This document shows, piece by piece, positions 30,999 through 42,599 of a stretch of DNA of 64,000 nt (position 1 is its first letter; every line of letters starts with the position of its first letter). The DNA comes from Elgaria multicarinata webbii. Taxonomy: Eukaryota > Chordata > Lepidosauria > Squamata > Anguidae. The stretch is from contig NC_086175.1 of the NCBI RefSeq assembly GCF_023053635.1, positions 22,732,740 to 22,796,739 of the forward strand, written 5' to 3'. The position numbers were made by a program, and so were the translations under genes. The notes beneath the pieces are model-generated. The model saw nothing but the letters and a program-made list of their open reading frames with translations. It did no database searches and was not told the origin of the DNA.

Positions 30999-31542
30999 CC
31001 CAGACGGTGCAGATTCTTTCATTAGTGTGAGGAAGACTCCCAAAGGCTTGCAAACTGTCTCTATACTATCCAAATCAACCAGAACCACAAATAAATACAG
31101 CAGAGTTCGTTTGTTTTCAAAAAGAACACAACATTTGCAAAGGGTTAGTGTCAATAAGCCACACAAAAGAATAAATTCCATGCAAATATCTGGCGAGTAC
31201 ATCAATACCACATGCATTCATTGGCACTGCAAAGCGTTAAGGACAGATATATCAGCAGTGCAAAACCACCAGATTGAGGAATGGCCCCTTGCACTGGTTG
31301 GTGACAGATTTACATAAACAAAACCAAAGGAACAGCAGTTAGCATGACTTCGTGCTCAAAAAGGATGAGGCAGGGTGGGGAGGGGAGAGAGAGATGGGGT
31401 GAAATCCAACAAGGTCACAAAGCATCTGGCCACAGAGATTTGTGTTAGTGGGGATTTTCCATGAGCACGGATCTTCCATGAGCACGCATCCTGCCTTTGG
31501 AGTTACAATCATTTTCAGTCAATGACAAGGTCTTGAGTCTAA
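30999..31542. other. No gene recognised
   Basis: Unique-looking sequence. A frame at 30988-31317 (109 codons) has no family motif. Confidence 0.4.
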
Positions 31543-32124
31543 GGCCTAATCTAAACCTGCGGGCCTTCCGGGACTCAACAGGGATGACCTCTGGCTTCCC
31601 AGCTTCCAGGATCGTCCCCAAGGGTGCACACACCAGCACGACATCCCGGAAGTCAAGAGGGACAATCCTGGTGCGTTTGGTTTTTTTTTTCCCCCCCTTA
31701 AGAAGGGGGAGGTTTGCGCAATTGCACGGCCGTGATCCTGTACCAAAGGTAAGAGTGGTGGGTTTGGTTTTTTTTTTTAAAAAAAACACACCTAAAACAT
31801 GGCACCCCCAACACACCCGGGATGGCAAAAATGCTGCCGCTATCCCCGATGGGCACGAAGCCCCCCCCCCCACAGCTCCATGCCCGTTTGAAGAGCCCTG
31901 CTACTCACAGGGAGCAGGGAGTCCCTGGAACCTGTGCCACACCGCCCGCAGTCCTCGGGGATGTCCCGGGACCATGAGAAAAATTGAGATAAGTGGAATC
32001 TCAGTTAACCCGGGACGACTAAGAGGTCATCCCTGGTTGACTTGGGGGTCAGCTGTGCATCATTTGGATGCACAGGGACGACCTCGAGCTGACTCCAGGA
32101 TAAATGGCTGGTGTAGACACGGCC
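31543..32124. mobile_element. Harbinger-like element, longer relative of 15454, TAA duplication
   Basis: GGCCTAATCTAAACCTGCGG at the left and GGTGTAGACACGGCC at the right. TAA is duplicated at 31540-31542 and 32125-32127. CTGTGCATCATTTGGATGCACAGG near 32048 is the shared family core. Interior contains poly-T and poly-C runs and no transposase. The long frames at 31445-31873 (minus) and 31497-32156 (plus) are not supported as genes. Confidence 0.7.
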
Positions 32125-33570
32125 TAAGAAAAGGCTTTTTCCTCATATCACCATAAGAAAAAAGGCTGGAAACTTACTTTTTTTAAAAGAGAGATGAAAC
32201 TTCAGGGAAGGGTCTTGGAAAGGGGCCAACGCCTCCCCCCCCCCCCCAGCCCAGAACTTTTGTAGCTGCATCTCTGCAGGTTCATCCCCTCCCTTCTTCC
32301 AGCCACCTGAACTTGGCAGTGGCAATTTATTCTGTATTTGTGCACCACCAGCAATCCTGGTCCACATCTCTGGCATCAGGCCCTCTCGAAATGGATTAGC
32401 CCTCAAACAACAAAAATAGTTATGCCAGAAAATGTACCTACAAACATCCACCATTTGTTTTCCTTGTATCAAACCTATTCCAAAAAGAAGAACTTTGGTA
32501 TTGTAATACATCATCATCATCATCATATCATCATCATCATCATCATCCTTAATGACAAAAATTTTGTAGAAAAGGAAGAGGAAAAGAGAGAAAAATATAC
32601 AACACTGGCCATGGAAGTGAAAGAACTATGGAAACAATAAAAGGTAACAATTATTCTGTTAGTCACATCAGGCACCAGCATTACAGCATTATTATTCTTT
32701 TACGGAAAAGCTTCGGAAACTGCGCCTACCAAAATACATCCACACCAACATCCAGAAAGCAGCTAACTTAAAACATGCTCAATCATCAGGAAATTCCTGA
32801 ATCAGTCCGTCATGTTCATCTAGAAAAACCGCCATGAGTGAGAAAAGAAGGATGATCATAATAATCTTCCAGTGCAGTTCCCCCCAGGAAACCCAACGCA
32901 AGTGACGCGGGTGTTGCCTGCTGAGCTCTCATTTGTCAGCACATCCCCTCTCATTTCAGAAAACCCTGGCGTTGGTTTTTAATACTCAAAGAGGCAGCCA
33001 AAGAGGCTGCATAGGAAAAGGGTTTTAACCCGACAGCTTGCAACTCAAAGACCCTGTGCGCACAAAGCCTGATCACATGCAATCGCCAGCGCACAGACGG
33101 GCACCCACAAATACGGGCATGGTGCTGTGGTTTGCAGATCTGAGCCATGCAGTTCACTAGCTCTGCTCTGTCTCCTGATTTTACATTCTTAAACCTGCAG
33201 CGCTCTTGTAAGTGCAGCCTCTGGTTGTCCTGGTTTGTTTAGGCGTATCAAAACATTGGTTAACACCTGCCTAGAAGGGTCAGAGTGCTCCCATGGAAAT
33301 GTGTTTTTCATTTGCCTATACAGTCGAAAGTTAATTCTATAGACAAAGAAGGATTGGGGCATTTGTACACACATGTCATCATTTCTAAAAGGATTTGGTT
33401 GTGTAAATTGGGTTGGAAATAATGGTAAGACAGCAAGAGTGCACAAGACCACTAGTTAAGAACGGTGACATCCGATGGGTCCCAAAATGATATATTAGCA
33501 GAAGGTTAGATGGGGTAGAAAATATTTTGGACATAGATGTAGGAAAGGCAGGTGCCAACCAGCCAATCAG
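32125..33570. other. No gene; (CAT)n microsatellite
   Basis: (CAT)n at about 32508-32548. A poly-C run at about 32237-32248. The rest is unremarkable. Confidence 0.5.
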
Positions 33571-33660
33571 AGGCCCTCCAGATGTTTTAGACTCCAACTC
33601 CCATCGGCCCCAGACAGCATGGCTAATAGTCAGGAATGCTGGGAGTTGAGTTCTAAACAG
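33571..33660. repeat. Foldback repeat (CCTCCAGATGTTTTAGAC family)
   Basis: GGCCCTCCAGATGTTTTAGAC with TCCAACTCCCATCGGCCCC, then CATGGCTAATAGTCAGGAAT and TGGGAGTTGAGTTCTAAAC. Same unit as at 23445 and 51181. Confidence 0.65.
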
Positions 33661-34363
33661 CTGAGAATTACCTTAGAATTACCATGGCACTTTATGAGAC
33701 CTCAGATAAACACCATCTCACAACGTTCTGTAAAATGAGGTGAACAACGATGTACCTTTTAAGGGTGTTCCAAGGATAAATATGATAAGGCTTGTGAAAC
33801 ATTGGATATATTTGCTTCTCCTTGTTTCTCTGGTTTCTCGGTCCTCCTTAACTGATCACTGTACATATGTACTGCAACCGCATAGAAAAGCACCACCAGA
33901 ATAAATGAGAGACGCAAGAAACAACAGAAAGGGAAATCAAAACAGGTTGGAAAGGCCTTGATGTACTTTTGCCCTTCACTTCTTTTTTTAATTTGATCTT
34001 TGCGCATCCACTATCAATGCATGCAAAAAGCAACAAGGGGAACAGTGATACATGAGACAGAAAATGTAGAGTTGCCACCTTTTCCCAGCAGGCCTCCAGC
34101 ACTTTACTACAGAACGTAAAAAGTGATTTTGAAAGTGGTTCTGTCTCCATCAGCGCATCCAGAAAAAGACTTAAAGGCACACGAGCCCTGCTATATACGC
34201 ATTCACACATAAAAAGTGGCAATCCAAAAGAGGAACAAAAATGCCCATTCATGTGTTGAACTACTTTTAAGTAAACTTTCTTGGGAGTAAATGTAGCCTA
34301 CTCAAAAGCAGAGATGGCTGCTTGAAGCAGCACCATCTTAACTACAAGTAAATGTACTCATTA
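33661..34363. other. No gene recognised
   Basis: A minus-strand frame at 33848-34252 (134 codons) is Cys/Leu/Phe-rich without a domain signature. Treated as chance. Confidence 0.4.
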
Positions 34364-34365
34364 GT

Positions 34366-34397
<32 letters not shown>

Positions 34398-34660
34398 TTA
34401 CATTTATATACCGCCCCACAGCCGAAGCTCTCTGGGCGGTTTACAACATTTAAAAATAGTAAACATTAAAAGTATACAATTTAAAAACACACAAACACAC
34501 ACACACACACATAAAAACAGTATAAAAACAACAGTATCCATTTAAAAACAACAATTGTGGGGTCCATTAAAAACAAACTTAACGTTGTTAAATGCTGTTA
34601 AAATGCTGTTAAAAATGCCTGGGAGAAGAGAAAAGTCTTGACCTCATTAGTTGGTGCTGT
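34364..34660 (-). mobile_element. L2-type LINE 3' end, minus strand
   Basis: Starts with (TTTA)n at 34366-34397, then TATATACCGCCCCACAGCC and GAAGCTCTCTGGGCGGTTTAC. These are the reverse complement of the common L2 tail (GAACCGCCCAGAGAGC...GGGCGGTAT). It ends in GGGAGAAGAGAAAAGTCTTG, the reverse of CAAGACTTTTCTCTTCTCCC. Confidence 0.75.
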
Positions 34661-34971
34661 GACTGCCTGAAACAACACGATGTTGCCTCCATCGCTGAGT
34701 AAATTCATTCAAGAGCAAGCAGTTCAGTTTGGCACTTGAACTGGCATACTTGTCTCTCCTTTAATATCTCATTAAAGTTAAGTAGAACAGCCATGGGTCA
34801 TGCAAACTGGGGAATATGGGGGTTGTGGTCCAGCACAGCTGAAGGACACCAGTACAGGGAGGTTGGGATAGATTGACTGCAATAGGCACTGTCTCTCAGC
34901 ATGTTCCTGAACTCTCTCACACAAAATGGCTGATGCACACAAATATTCTTATTTACACTATCAACAATGGA

Positions 34972-35174
34972 GCCATTGAAGTGCTGGTCTGGGAATCGGG
35001 AGATCTGGGTTCTAGTCCCCACTCAACTATGGAAACCCTCTGGGTGACTTTGGGCCAGTCACAGACTGTCAGCACAGCCTACCTCACAGGGTTGTTGTTG
35101 TGAGGATAAAATGGAGAGGAGGATTATGTATGCCGCCTTGGGTTCCTTGGAGGAAAAAAAGGTGGGATATAAAT

Positions 35175-35225
<51 letters not shown>
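34972..35225 (+). mobile_element. Sauria SINE with (AAT)n tail
   Basis: GGAATCGGGAGATCTGGGTTC, CTAGTCCCCACTCAACTATGG, GGGCCAGTCACAGACTGTC, GTTGTTGTTGTGAGGATAAA and GGTGGGATATAAATG. It runs into an (AAT)n array at 35176-35225. The 5' end is eroded. The array probably grew from the SINE tail. Confidence 0.85.
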
Positions 35226-36002
35226 TAGTTTTAAAAGTATAATGGGATTATAACTTGACTTTTTTTTCTTTCGGTGGCAAAATATTCATATTCTGTAGAA
35301 CAGTTACCCATCAATGCACAATTGCTGATTGAGTATTGACGAACTCCGTTCAAAAAGGAAGGGCTCAGCAATGTGTTGAATGATAGTTTAGCAAAGGAGC
35401 CTCTTTCAGCGCACAGACAACTTGACTCAAATATTGTCACTCATCAAGGTTTCCTTCCCTAATCGCCTCTATCAGCAGTGCATGCCCTTCTCCACCTCCA
35501 GAGATGATTGTGTACCAATGACACACTTGGGGTTCCTATTGACACGATCCTGGGCGGAGAAGTTACTGTTTTGCTAAGCCAAGTTGCAGTTGCCATCAAA
35601 CCATTGCTCTCCACGCAGATTACAAACCGCAGGCTGTCATTTGAATAAACATCTGTGTTGGGGAAAAAAGGAAGGTGGGGCAACCTCCAGTCAAACCACA
35701 ACAGAGGAAAATAAATTGTTTGAGAAGTGCAGCCAAAGATTCAACTTAATCCAGTGTTTAAAGCTTCCATTTGACCAATTACTAACACTGCTCATTTAAT
35801 ATACCTCAAGACAACTAGAAAGACCACAAACAAAATTCTTATTCTTACTGCATCATCTTGGGAGAAATGACATTTCTTCAGATTAGATCCTGTCTGTCTG
35901 TCTGTCTGTGCACTTTGTGGAATATAGGTTTGAGGTAAAGGTGAAACCACATTAACAAGCCCAACAGAGAAATCACAACTGTGGAAAAGGAACATAGTTG
36001 TA
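35226..36002. other. No gene recognised
   Basis: A (TGTC)n tract lies at about 35890-35909. No coding signal or named repeat. Confidence 0.45.
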
Positions 36003-36465
36003 ACCTGGGGGCCCTAAACGGCTTGGGGCCAGGAACGCCTCCTCCCATATGTACCTGCCCAGAGCTTAAGGTCATCCTCAGGGGTCCTTCTCCGTGAGCT
36101 CCTGCCAAAGGAAGTGAGGCAGGTGGCTACCAGGAGGAGGGCCTTCTCTGCTGTGGCACACCGGCTGTGGAATGAGCTCCCTAAGGAGGTTCGCTTGGCA
36201 CCTACATTATATGCCTTTAGACGCCAGGTGAAGACCTTTTTATTCTCCCAGCATTTTAACAGTTTATAAATAAATTTTAACTTGGCGTTTTAAAGTTGTA
36301 ATTTTGTATTGCTGCTGTTTTTATCTGGTTGAGCTTTTATATTGTATTTTATATTATGGTTTTATACTGTTGTTTTATACTTTGAATGGTTTTAATTTTT
36401 GTGAACCACCCAGAGAGCCTTGGCTATTGGGCGGTAAAGAATTGCAATAAATAAATAAATACACA
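36003..36465 (+). mobile_element. L2 LINE, reverse transcriptase C-terminal end and 3' UTR
   Basis: Parallels 61240-61692: GGAACGCCTCCTCCCATATG, GTACCTGCCCAGAGCTTAAG, CTGCCAAAGGAAGTGAGGC, GGAGGGCCTTCTCTGCTGTG, GGCTGTGGAATGAGCTCCC, then a T-rich 3' UTR ending GCTATTGGGCGGTAAAG and (AATA)n. 5' truncated. Confidence 0.85.
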
Positions 36466-36964
36466 TCTCACATTATAGACTCTCATTTCCTGTACACCTC
36501 AAAGCTAGTCCTATATACTGGGAAACCCTAGATCTATATCCTTCTCTCTCATGGGCACAAATCCCCCTCTTTTAGCTCCCATTAACCTCTTGTCACTATT
36601 TCCAGTAGTGTGGTGGGAAAGGCAGGGTGGTCATGTGTTCTGTTTTACAGTCTGCTATTTCAAGGGTTGTCAGAGTAGAATCATCTATTTCAGAGGAAGA
36701 GTAGAAGCTCTTTTGACCTGAGGGCCAAATTTCTGTCGCAGAACTGATCACCAGCTTTTCAGCTATATGGCATCTGGAGTCTCAAACCTGGCACAGGAAA
36801 CCACTGCAGTTACCTTAACCTAATTTCTGATCTTGTGATCCTTCAGTCTGAAGGTGATGTTGGTGGGTCAATGTGTGCATACATGCATGTGGCATGCTTC
36901 ACATACTTCATTGGGGGCGGAATCCCTGTACATCGGAAACTAAGGTGTCAGAGAAGGGCTAGTC
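36466..36964. other. No gene recognised
   Basis: Unique-looking sequence with no coding signal and no repeat I can name. Confidence 0.4.
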
Positions 36965-37130
36965 TGGGGGAGGACCATGGCTCAGTGGCAGGGCTCAGGC
37001 TGGGCATGCAGAAGATCCCAAGTTCAATAACCCAACATTTCCAGTAGGGCTAGGAAGGACACCGGCCTGGAAAGCCCCTGCCTGTCAGTGTCAACAATAC
37101 TGGGATAGATGGACCACTGACTCCCTATAA
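36965..37130 (+). mobile_element. tRNA-derived SINE, plus strand
   Basis: GGACCATGGCTCAGTGGCAGGG (A-box region), CATGCAGAAGATCCCAAG, GTTCAATAACCC (B-box-like), CCAGTAGGGCTAGGAAGGAC and GATAGATGGACCACTGACTC. Same family as 18490-18685. Confidence 0.75.
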
Positions 37131-37186
37131 GGCCATTTCCCATTCTCAACCCTTCTCCCTGACATCTGTTTCTCTATGTGTATGGA

Positions 37187-37690
37187 GTGTCAAAGGTAAC
37201 AATCCACTTTGGTTGTGAGGCAACTCTGTTTTACTGAGTGTAATACAGACGTATGGAGAAAGTCCCACAGACACAGAACTTCTCAACTGGCAGTGTGAGA
37301 AGCAGGTACATTTCTACATAGCAGCATCTTAACCAATTAGCAGTTAGCAAAGTTCTAAAGCAAAACAAGACAGATCAAAGAAAACGTCGTCATTATACCT
37401 TATCAAAAGATGGCCCATAACTCTTCTGGCAATGTCAGATTGACCTGGATGGTCAGTCCTCCTTATCAAGTTAGCTTATTTGTCTTCTACAATATCAAGA
37501 GGTCTTGACAGTTAGAAATTCCAATTAAGCTTTTGCTTGCTGATGTAACAGTTTTAACAATACAGCACATTCAGGCACATACATTATTCCAATCCCCTCA
37601 TGCAGTTCACTTGCAAGAACCAAACTACATATAGAGGCCTACATACAGAGCAGGTATATCAAGGCTTCTGGCCTTATTTTCTCAGGAGGG
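37187..37690. mobile_element. Possible solo LTR-like fossil
   Basis: A stretch beginning TGTCAAAGGTAACAATCC with an ACTGAGTGTAATACAGAC segment has the look of a retroviral or Gypsy-type LTR in reverse orientation. No internal region or paired LTR is visible, the far end is not defined, and the call rests on appearance only. Confidence 0.15.
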
Positions 37691-37773
37691 AAGCATTTAA
37701 TCATGACCTGCCCTCCTTGCTTGCAGTTTGAGGTCTAGGTCTGAAGAAGTTTTTCTCTCTCACCTGCTGCTTG

Positions 37774-37774
<1 letters not shown>

Positions 37775-37820
<46 letters not shown>

Positions 37821-37985
37821 TTTATTTCTTACCCGCCTCTCCATTTTGATTGAGGCAGGGAACAGCAGTAAGTATAAAATACATAAAATACTGGTTAAAA
37901 ACATAGTATACATTGTTGAAACATCCTAAAAAACATCCTAAAAGCGTCCTAAAAGCATCCTAAAATTCCACTGTATAGGCCTGCC
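37775..37985 (-). mobile_element. LINE/SINE 3' tail with (AAT)n, minus strand
   Basis: (AAT)n at 37775-37820 is followed by TTTTATTTCTTACCCGCCTC and, further on, CATCCTAAAAGCGTCC repeats. The microsatellite at the A-rich end and the CCGCC box suggest a minus-strand retroelement tail. Family not certain. Confidence 0.45.
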
Positions 37986-38049
37986 GGAAGAGATCAGTAT
38001 ACCAGACCCATGTGGGGCCTTCAGGAAAGGAGGGATGTGCAGTGGTCAA

Positions 38050-38103
38050 ATAGAGCTCCGGATATTGGGCGGTATAGAAATGTAATAAATAAATAAATAA
38101 ATA
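38050..38103 (+). mobile_element. L2-type tail fragment
   Basis: GAGCTCCGGATATTGGGCGG followed by TATAGAAATG and (TAAA)n, the very end of the L2 tail. Confidence 0.65.
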
Positions 38104-39323
38104 TGGGGGGAAGCCAAATGGGACCTTAATGACATCCATAAGCCCCACTCCCCAACTCCCCCAATTTTAGCCCAAAGATACCTCACCTCAAAGAGTACCT
38201 AAAGGAATAGCATAACAGGTAAGTAGATTAAGCTCCCTCTACCTATGGTGTCTGTAATTTCATATTGATAGAAGAGAAAGATGACGTTAGCAGAGGCTTT
38301 CTGAATTTTAATCTTACTGCAGTGTTGCTTGCTGAGGTATGTGTATTAATATGCATTCTGCTGTAGTCGCCTCTGGCTAGACCAATGAATAAGTATTGTG
38401 TTGTAATAATAATTTTATGGTGAGGTGACTGTCGAAAAATGATCTAAATGCAGTGTCTTGTTTGTGCTTTATATTGTACACAGGGGTGCTGCTCTCCTTG
38501 ACCACACGAGGGAGCAGGAAACCTATTCCATTACTCAAAAAGTCCCCTAGAAGCTTTTCCTGCAGGAAGAGGATTGAAGTCTGGACATTCATGCTTCTGT
38601 CTAGCAAAGAAGTCAAGACGTTTGGGCTATTTACCACCTTTTTTCATGTTCTTACCCAAGGGGATTGAGGCAGCTTCAATCAGCTAAACTTCAATCTAGG
38701 TCACAACACCAGCCAGGCACTGATTCAGAACTAATACTGGGCCAGGCTCTGATGAAAAGGGGATATATAACAGGGAATCATTCTGCATACTGATGGCACT
38801 GCGTAGCAAGACTCCAGACCGCCTCATTTAACTGTTCCACGTTTCTTCAATGACTGCGGAGACACAATAGAATCCTGTGGGATACACCTGAAAATGTCCC
38901 TATTTTAATCAAAGAATGTTATTCTTGTTTTTACCTTTGACATGAATACCTAATATGTAAGGCCATTTAAGCATTTAGAGGAATAGTCACTTAGTGTGCT
39001 GAACCAGTGCAATGGCTTGAAACAAAGATGCTCGAGAGGAATAATCGTGAGGGAGAGAAGGCCATTCAACAAGAGACAGAACTGAGAAACAACAGAAAAA
39101 TGGAAAGAGGTGCCACTAATCATTTCCCCAACATTCCTGGACATGGACCGCCAGTATGCCAAAGGCTTCAATTTGTATGGATTTCTATAGGGCATGTTTT
39201 CTAAAAGAATTAATCAGTATGGGTTGCTTTATAAGCTCTAAAAAATGTGTAATAGCAATTGGGGTGTGAAATAGATTAGACTATGTAGATTGAAATGGCG
39301 ACCCTTAATCAGAGACATGGAGA
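38104..39323. other. No gene recognised
   Basis: Unique-looking, AT-rich. Short frames only. Confidence 0.45.
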
Positions 39324-39562
39324 TTTTATTTATTTATTTATTACATTTACAGTATATCCTGCCTTTTTTCCTCCAAGGAACCCAAGGCGGCATACATAAT
39401 CCTCCTCCTCTCCATGTTATCCTCACAACAACAACCCTGTGAGGTAGGTTGGGCTTAGATTATGCGACTGGCCCAAAGTCACCCAGTGGGTTTCCAAGGC
39501 CGAGTGGGGACTAGAACCCGGATCTCCCGACTCCCAGTCCAACACTTTAGCCACTACACAAC
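39324..39562 (-). mobile_element. Sauria SINE, minus strand
   Basis: Starts with TTTATTTATTTATTACATTT and CCTTTTTTCCTCCAAGGAAC, then CCTCACAACAACAACCCTG, GACTGGCCCAAAGTCACCC, GGGGACTAGAACCCGGATC and CCAACACTTTAGCCACTAC. Full length or nearly so and little diverged. Confidence 0.88.
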
Positions 39563-40824
39563 ACATAATGAATGAAATTAAACATTCTGGATTGCCAGAG
39601 AGGGGGAGAGAGATTTAAAATGTCTTTCCCTGTTGAATCTCCTATATTACTAGCTGTATCTAACTGGTTGTTCTAGATCTGCCTTTATGAGAACAATTGT
39701 GACAGCCTGTGGCCAATCAGGAGAATCATTTTTCTTCTAATAATATAATCATGGTCAAGGTCATAACATCTCTTATCCTGTAAACAAAACAAACTGGATT
39801 ATTTTTTGAATAAAAGCTGTTAAATAAATGCATAAAGAAATGATGGAGCAGGACCTCAAAGTGATATTAATTTGGTACCTAGCCAATAATAAAAACAGTA
39901 TTAAAAATAAAGACATGCCTGAGCAGAATCATCACCACCTCTCGTAAGAGAAAATGGCTTTTCTGACAATTCAGGCTGCAATCCTATATATACTTATCTG
40001 AGAATAAATCCCATTCAATTCAATGGGGTTTGCTTCTCAGTAGACACATATAGGAGTGCACGGGTAGTCTGGGGTCTGGATCAATTTGACCCATTAAGCT
40101 CTCTAATACAGTCGGCACCCTTACTCCTGGAAAGAACAATCCCAACCTGATTTGGAATGGCGTCACTTAAATGGATTCTTTTGAATGCCTGTTCAAAGTT
40201 CAAAGTTAACCCCTTAAAATTGTGGATCCCATTCTGAATTAAGGCTACTTTAGGTTCCAGATTATATTATCAACAGCATAATGGGGTTTAGCAGTCTCCT
40301 TGTTCCCCAGCCATGCTCACAAAACACACCTCCTTTCCCAAAATATACTAAGGCAAGAGGGCAGTAGGACATCTGTCATAGGGACCAGCTTCAGGAGAAA
40401 GCTTTTTAATCACATCTTGATTAAAATGTGGCTGTAAAAGAAAGGTAGTTTGGGGGTCAAATCACCAATTGGCTTCCATGCTCTAAAGCTTAAGCCCAAA
40501 CACAAGAACAAGGTGCCAGGTAACAGGGATATATGTGAATTACACTTGCAAATCACTTGAAAAATGCCCCATTCACAATCCTGAGTGGGAAACCATTTTC
40601 TCTTTAAATTTTTGTAAATTGCTAAACTTGCTTTCAAGTTCACACAATGTGTACTTTAGAAACGCGCAACCTTCCCAAAATGCGCAACTTTCTCAAAATC
40701 TGCACATTTTAAATCACCCATGCTTTAATCTATGGGAGAAATTTGGACAAATTTAGTCATTGTTTGCATAACCTATATTTGATAGCTATTCATTTTGCAC
40801 ACTTTTCCCATTTGTGCAAAATGC
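39563..40824. other. No gene recognised
   Basis: Includes a palindromic motif at about 39972-40060 (GCAATCCTATATATACTTAT with CACATATAGGAGTGCAC around CCCATTCAATTCAATGGGG). Otherwise unique. Confidence 0.45.
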
Positions 40825-40915
40825 AGGGTCTTGCTATTTACTGTGTAATCTGTACAGCACCATGTACATTGATGGTGCTATATAAATAAATAATAAAGAT
40901 AATAATAATAATAAA
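40825..40915 (+). mobile_element. L2-like 3' tail (GTGCTATATAAATAAATAA)
   Basis: GTGTAATCTGTACAGCACC, CATGTACATTGATGGTGC and TATATAAATAAATAATAAAG. This is the tail form known from vertebrate L2 elements and related SINEs. Very short; family uncertain. Confidence 0.5.
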
Positions 40916-40984
40916 CAAAGCGCAAATGAAGGACACGTTTGAAGAATCATGCAAGCTCGAACATCCCTTTGTTCCATGTACTTT

Positions 40985-42310
40985 ACTAGGCCAGTGATCT
41001 TCACTAAGTAGGAACCATTTTGTCTCTTGGCACAGGCGCTGAGGCCACTTGAAGCCATTCCTGCCCCAGTCATGTGGTGATGCTATATACCAAACATAAA
41101 GGGAGGCCTTTATAGTAGGGCTGTGCACCAGCCCCCTGAACCGCTTCGTGGCCTAATCCGAAACTTTCGATTGGGCCCGAACTACTTAGGGTCAATCCGA
41201 CCCTCCCCTGACCCACTCCGGAACCGGATCCAGAGTGAGATCCGAAGGGTCAGATCGAGATTCGCCTCCCATTTTGCCCCCCCTCCCCACTTACTTGCCT
41301 CCTCAGTTGAAGCCGCCGGCAGACTGTGACGGAGGCAGGTAAGCCCCCCTCCCCCTGCCCTTACCTGGCTCCCCCAGTGGCTGCAGAGCCAGGTAAGCCC
41401 CATCACTTACCTGCATCCGTCACAGTCTGGACGGTGGCTTCAACTGAGGCCCAGGCCTCAAGCCGGAGGCATCCCGCGGCCTGCTTTCACTTTGAGGCCT
41501 GGGCCTCAGTTGAAGCTGCCCCCAGACCACGACAGAGGCAGGTGGGCCCCCCTCCCCCCTTACCTGGCTCCGCCACCATCGCTGCACGGACTGCGGCAGT
41601 GCCAGCGGCAGCACCAGTGGTGCCAAGTAAGCCCACCTCCTCCCACTTACCTGCGTTCAGAGCTCCGGATCGAGGCAAAGCGATCCGCAGTGGAGCGATC
41701 CGCTTCACCTCGATCCGCAGCTCCCCCGACCTGATTCGGATCCACCCTTAGCGGATCTGAATCGGAGCGGAGCACAGTCCTACTTTATAGGCCTTCCCCA
41801 CCACTCCCTCATCCGGTCTATGTCCAAGATAGGCCTCATCAGTTAGTCACCAAGACACCAGGAAGGCAAATTCTGACAGGCTCCCTTGGTCCTTGGATTG
41901 GGATGAATCTTCTTCTCGTCACTGGGAGAGTATCTGCTCTACTCAAGTGCAGCAAAATCTCCCATCACAGGCCCACGTTGCTGTCTTTTTCTCTCTCACA
42001 CACATTTGATTCTTCAAGCATCTCTGTGCAGTGCACCACTTCCGGCACAGCTAATTGGTTAATCGCTCTAACCTTCTCCTCTTCCTCTCACTCAGCGAAC
42101 TTACAGCTGATGAGTAGCAACTCTTCTGGCAGCCCAAATCCTAGCAACTAAAGCAAACAAGGCGAAGTAGTTACTACAAAAAGAGAGCAAGAGTGAGTGA
42201 ATGAGTGAGGCAGAGAACCACACTGGAAGTGATTGGGAGCTGTCAGTGGCCGTTGGCCCTTGCAGCGAAGACCACTGTTATGGGTCCATATAGCTGTGCT
42301 CTTATTACTA
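40985..42310 (+). repeat. Unclassified interspersed repeat, copy 2, interrupted by hAT
   Basis: Same family as 3425-4095. Blocks before 41108 (GAGGCCACTTG) and after 41791 (CCTTGGATTGGGATGAATC, GCAAAATCTCCCATC, CAGCTAATTGGTTAATCGC, GTGATTGGGAGCTGTCAG) match copy 1 in order. The 667 bp hAT element sits between. Confidence 0.6.
41116..41782. mobile_element. Complete non-autonomous hAT element, 8 bp duplication CTTTATAG
   Basis: TAGGGCTGTGCAC at the left and GAGCACAGTCCTA at the right form TIRs with one mismatch over the first 11 positions. CTTTATAG is perfectly duplicated at 41108-41115 and 41783-41790. The body is GC-rich with internal CTTACCTGGCTCCxCCA and GCCTGGGCCTCAGTTGAAGC repeats. Subterminal sequence has GGATCCGAA-type repeats (CGATCCGCAG, GGATCTGAATCGGAGCGGAG). 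No transposase frame; open frames reflect base composition. Confidence 0.88.
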
Positions 42311-42476
42311 ATAAAATGGCCAATAGTCCTCTTCTGAAGCAGAGAAGATTAGCGGATAGTTAAGGCAAATATGATTCGATGTAGGGTGTTTCTTCATCAC
42401 TAAGTTTGATGCAAACTGAGTCCAAATTCCATCAAACCACAATCTTGGCACCATATATTCTTCTTTGTCGTTGTCG

Positions 42477-42504
42477 TCATCATCATCATCATCATCATCA
42501 TCCT
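42477..42504. repeat. (ATC)n microsatellite
   Basis: Uninterrupted CATCAT array following TTGTCGTTGTCGTCAT. Confidence 0.85.
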
Positions 42505-42599
42505 GAACTCGATGCAGATTGTTCCAGTACCACTGTGAACACCTGTTCAGTACAGGCATTCAGTACAGACATTGGCCCAGGTCTACCAAAAGTCCAAAT

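Noticed and set aside
31445-32156. Two overlapping long frames on opposite strands (142 and 219 codons)
   Set aside because: Both lie in a non-autonomous Harbinger-like element with poly-T and poly-C runs; neither contains transposase motifs.
37187-37690. Retrovirus or Gypsy element
   Set aside because: Only a weak LTR-like appearance; no internal region, no paired LTR and no defined far end. Kept only as a low-confidence fossil entry.
41326-41751. 141-codon frame, Pro/Ala-rich
   Set aside because: Inside the GC-rich body of the 667 bp hAT element; no transposase residues.
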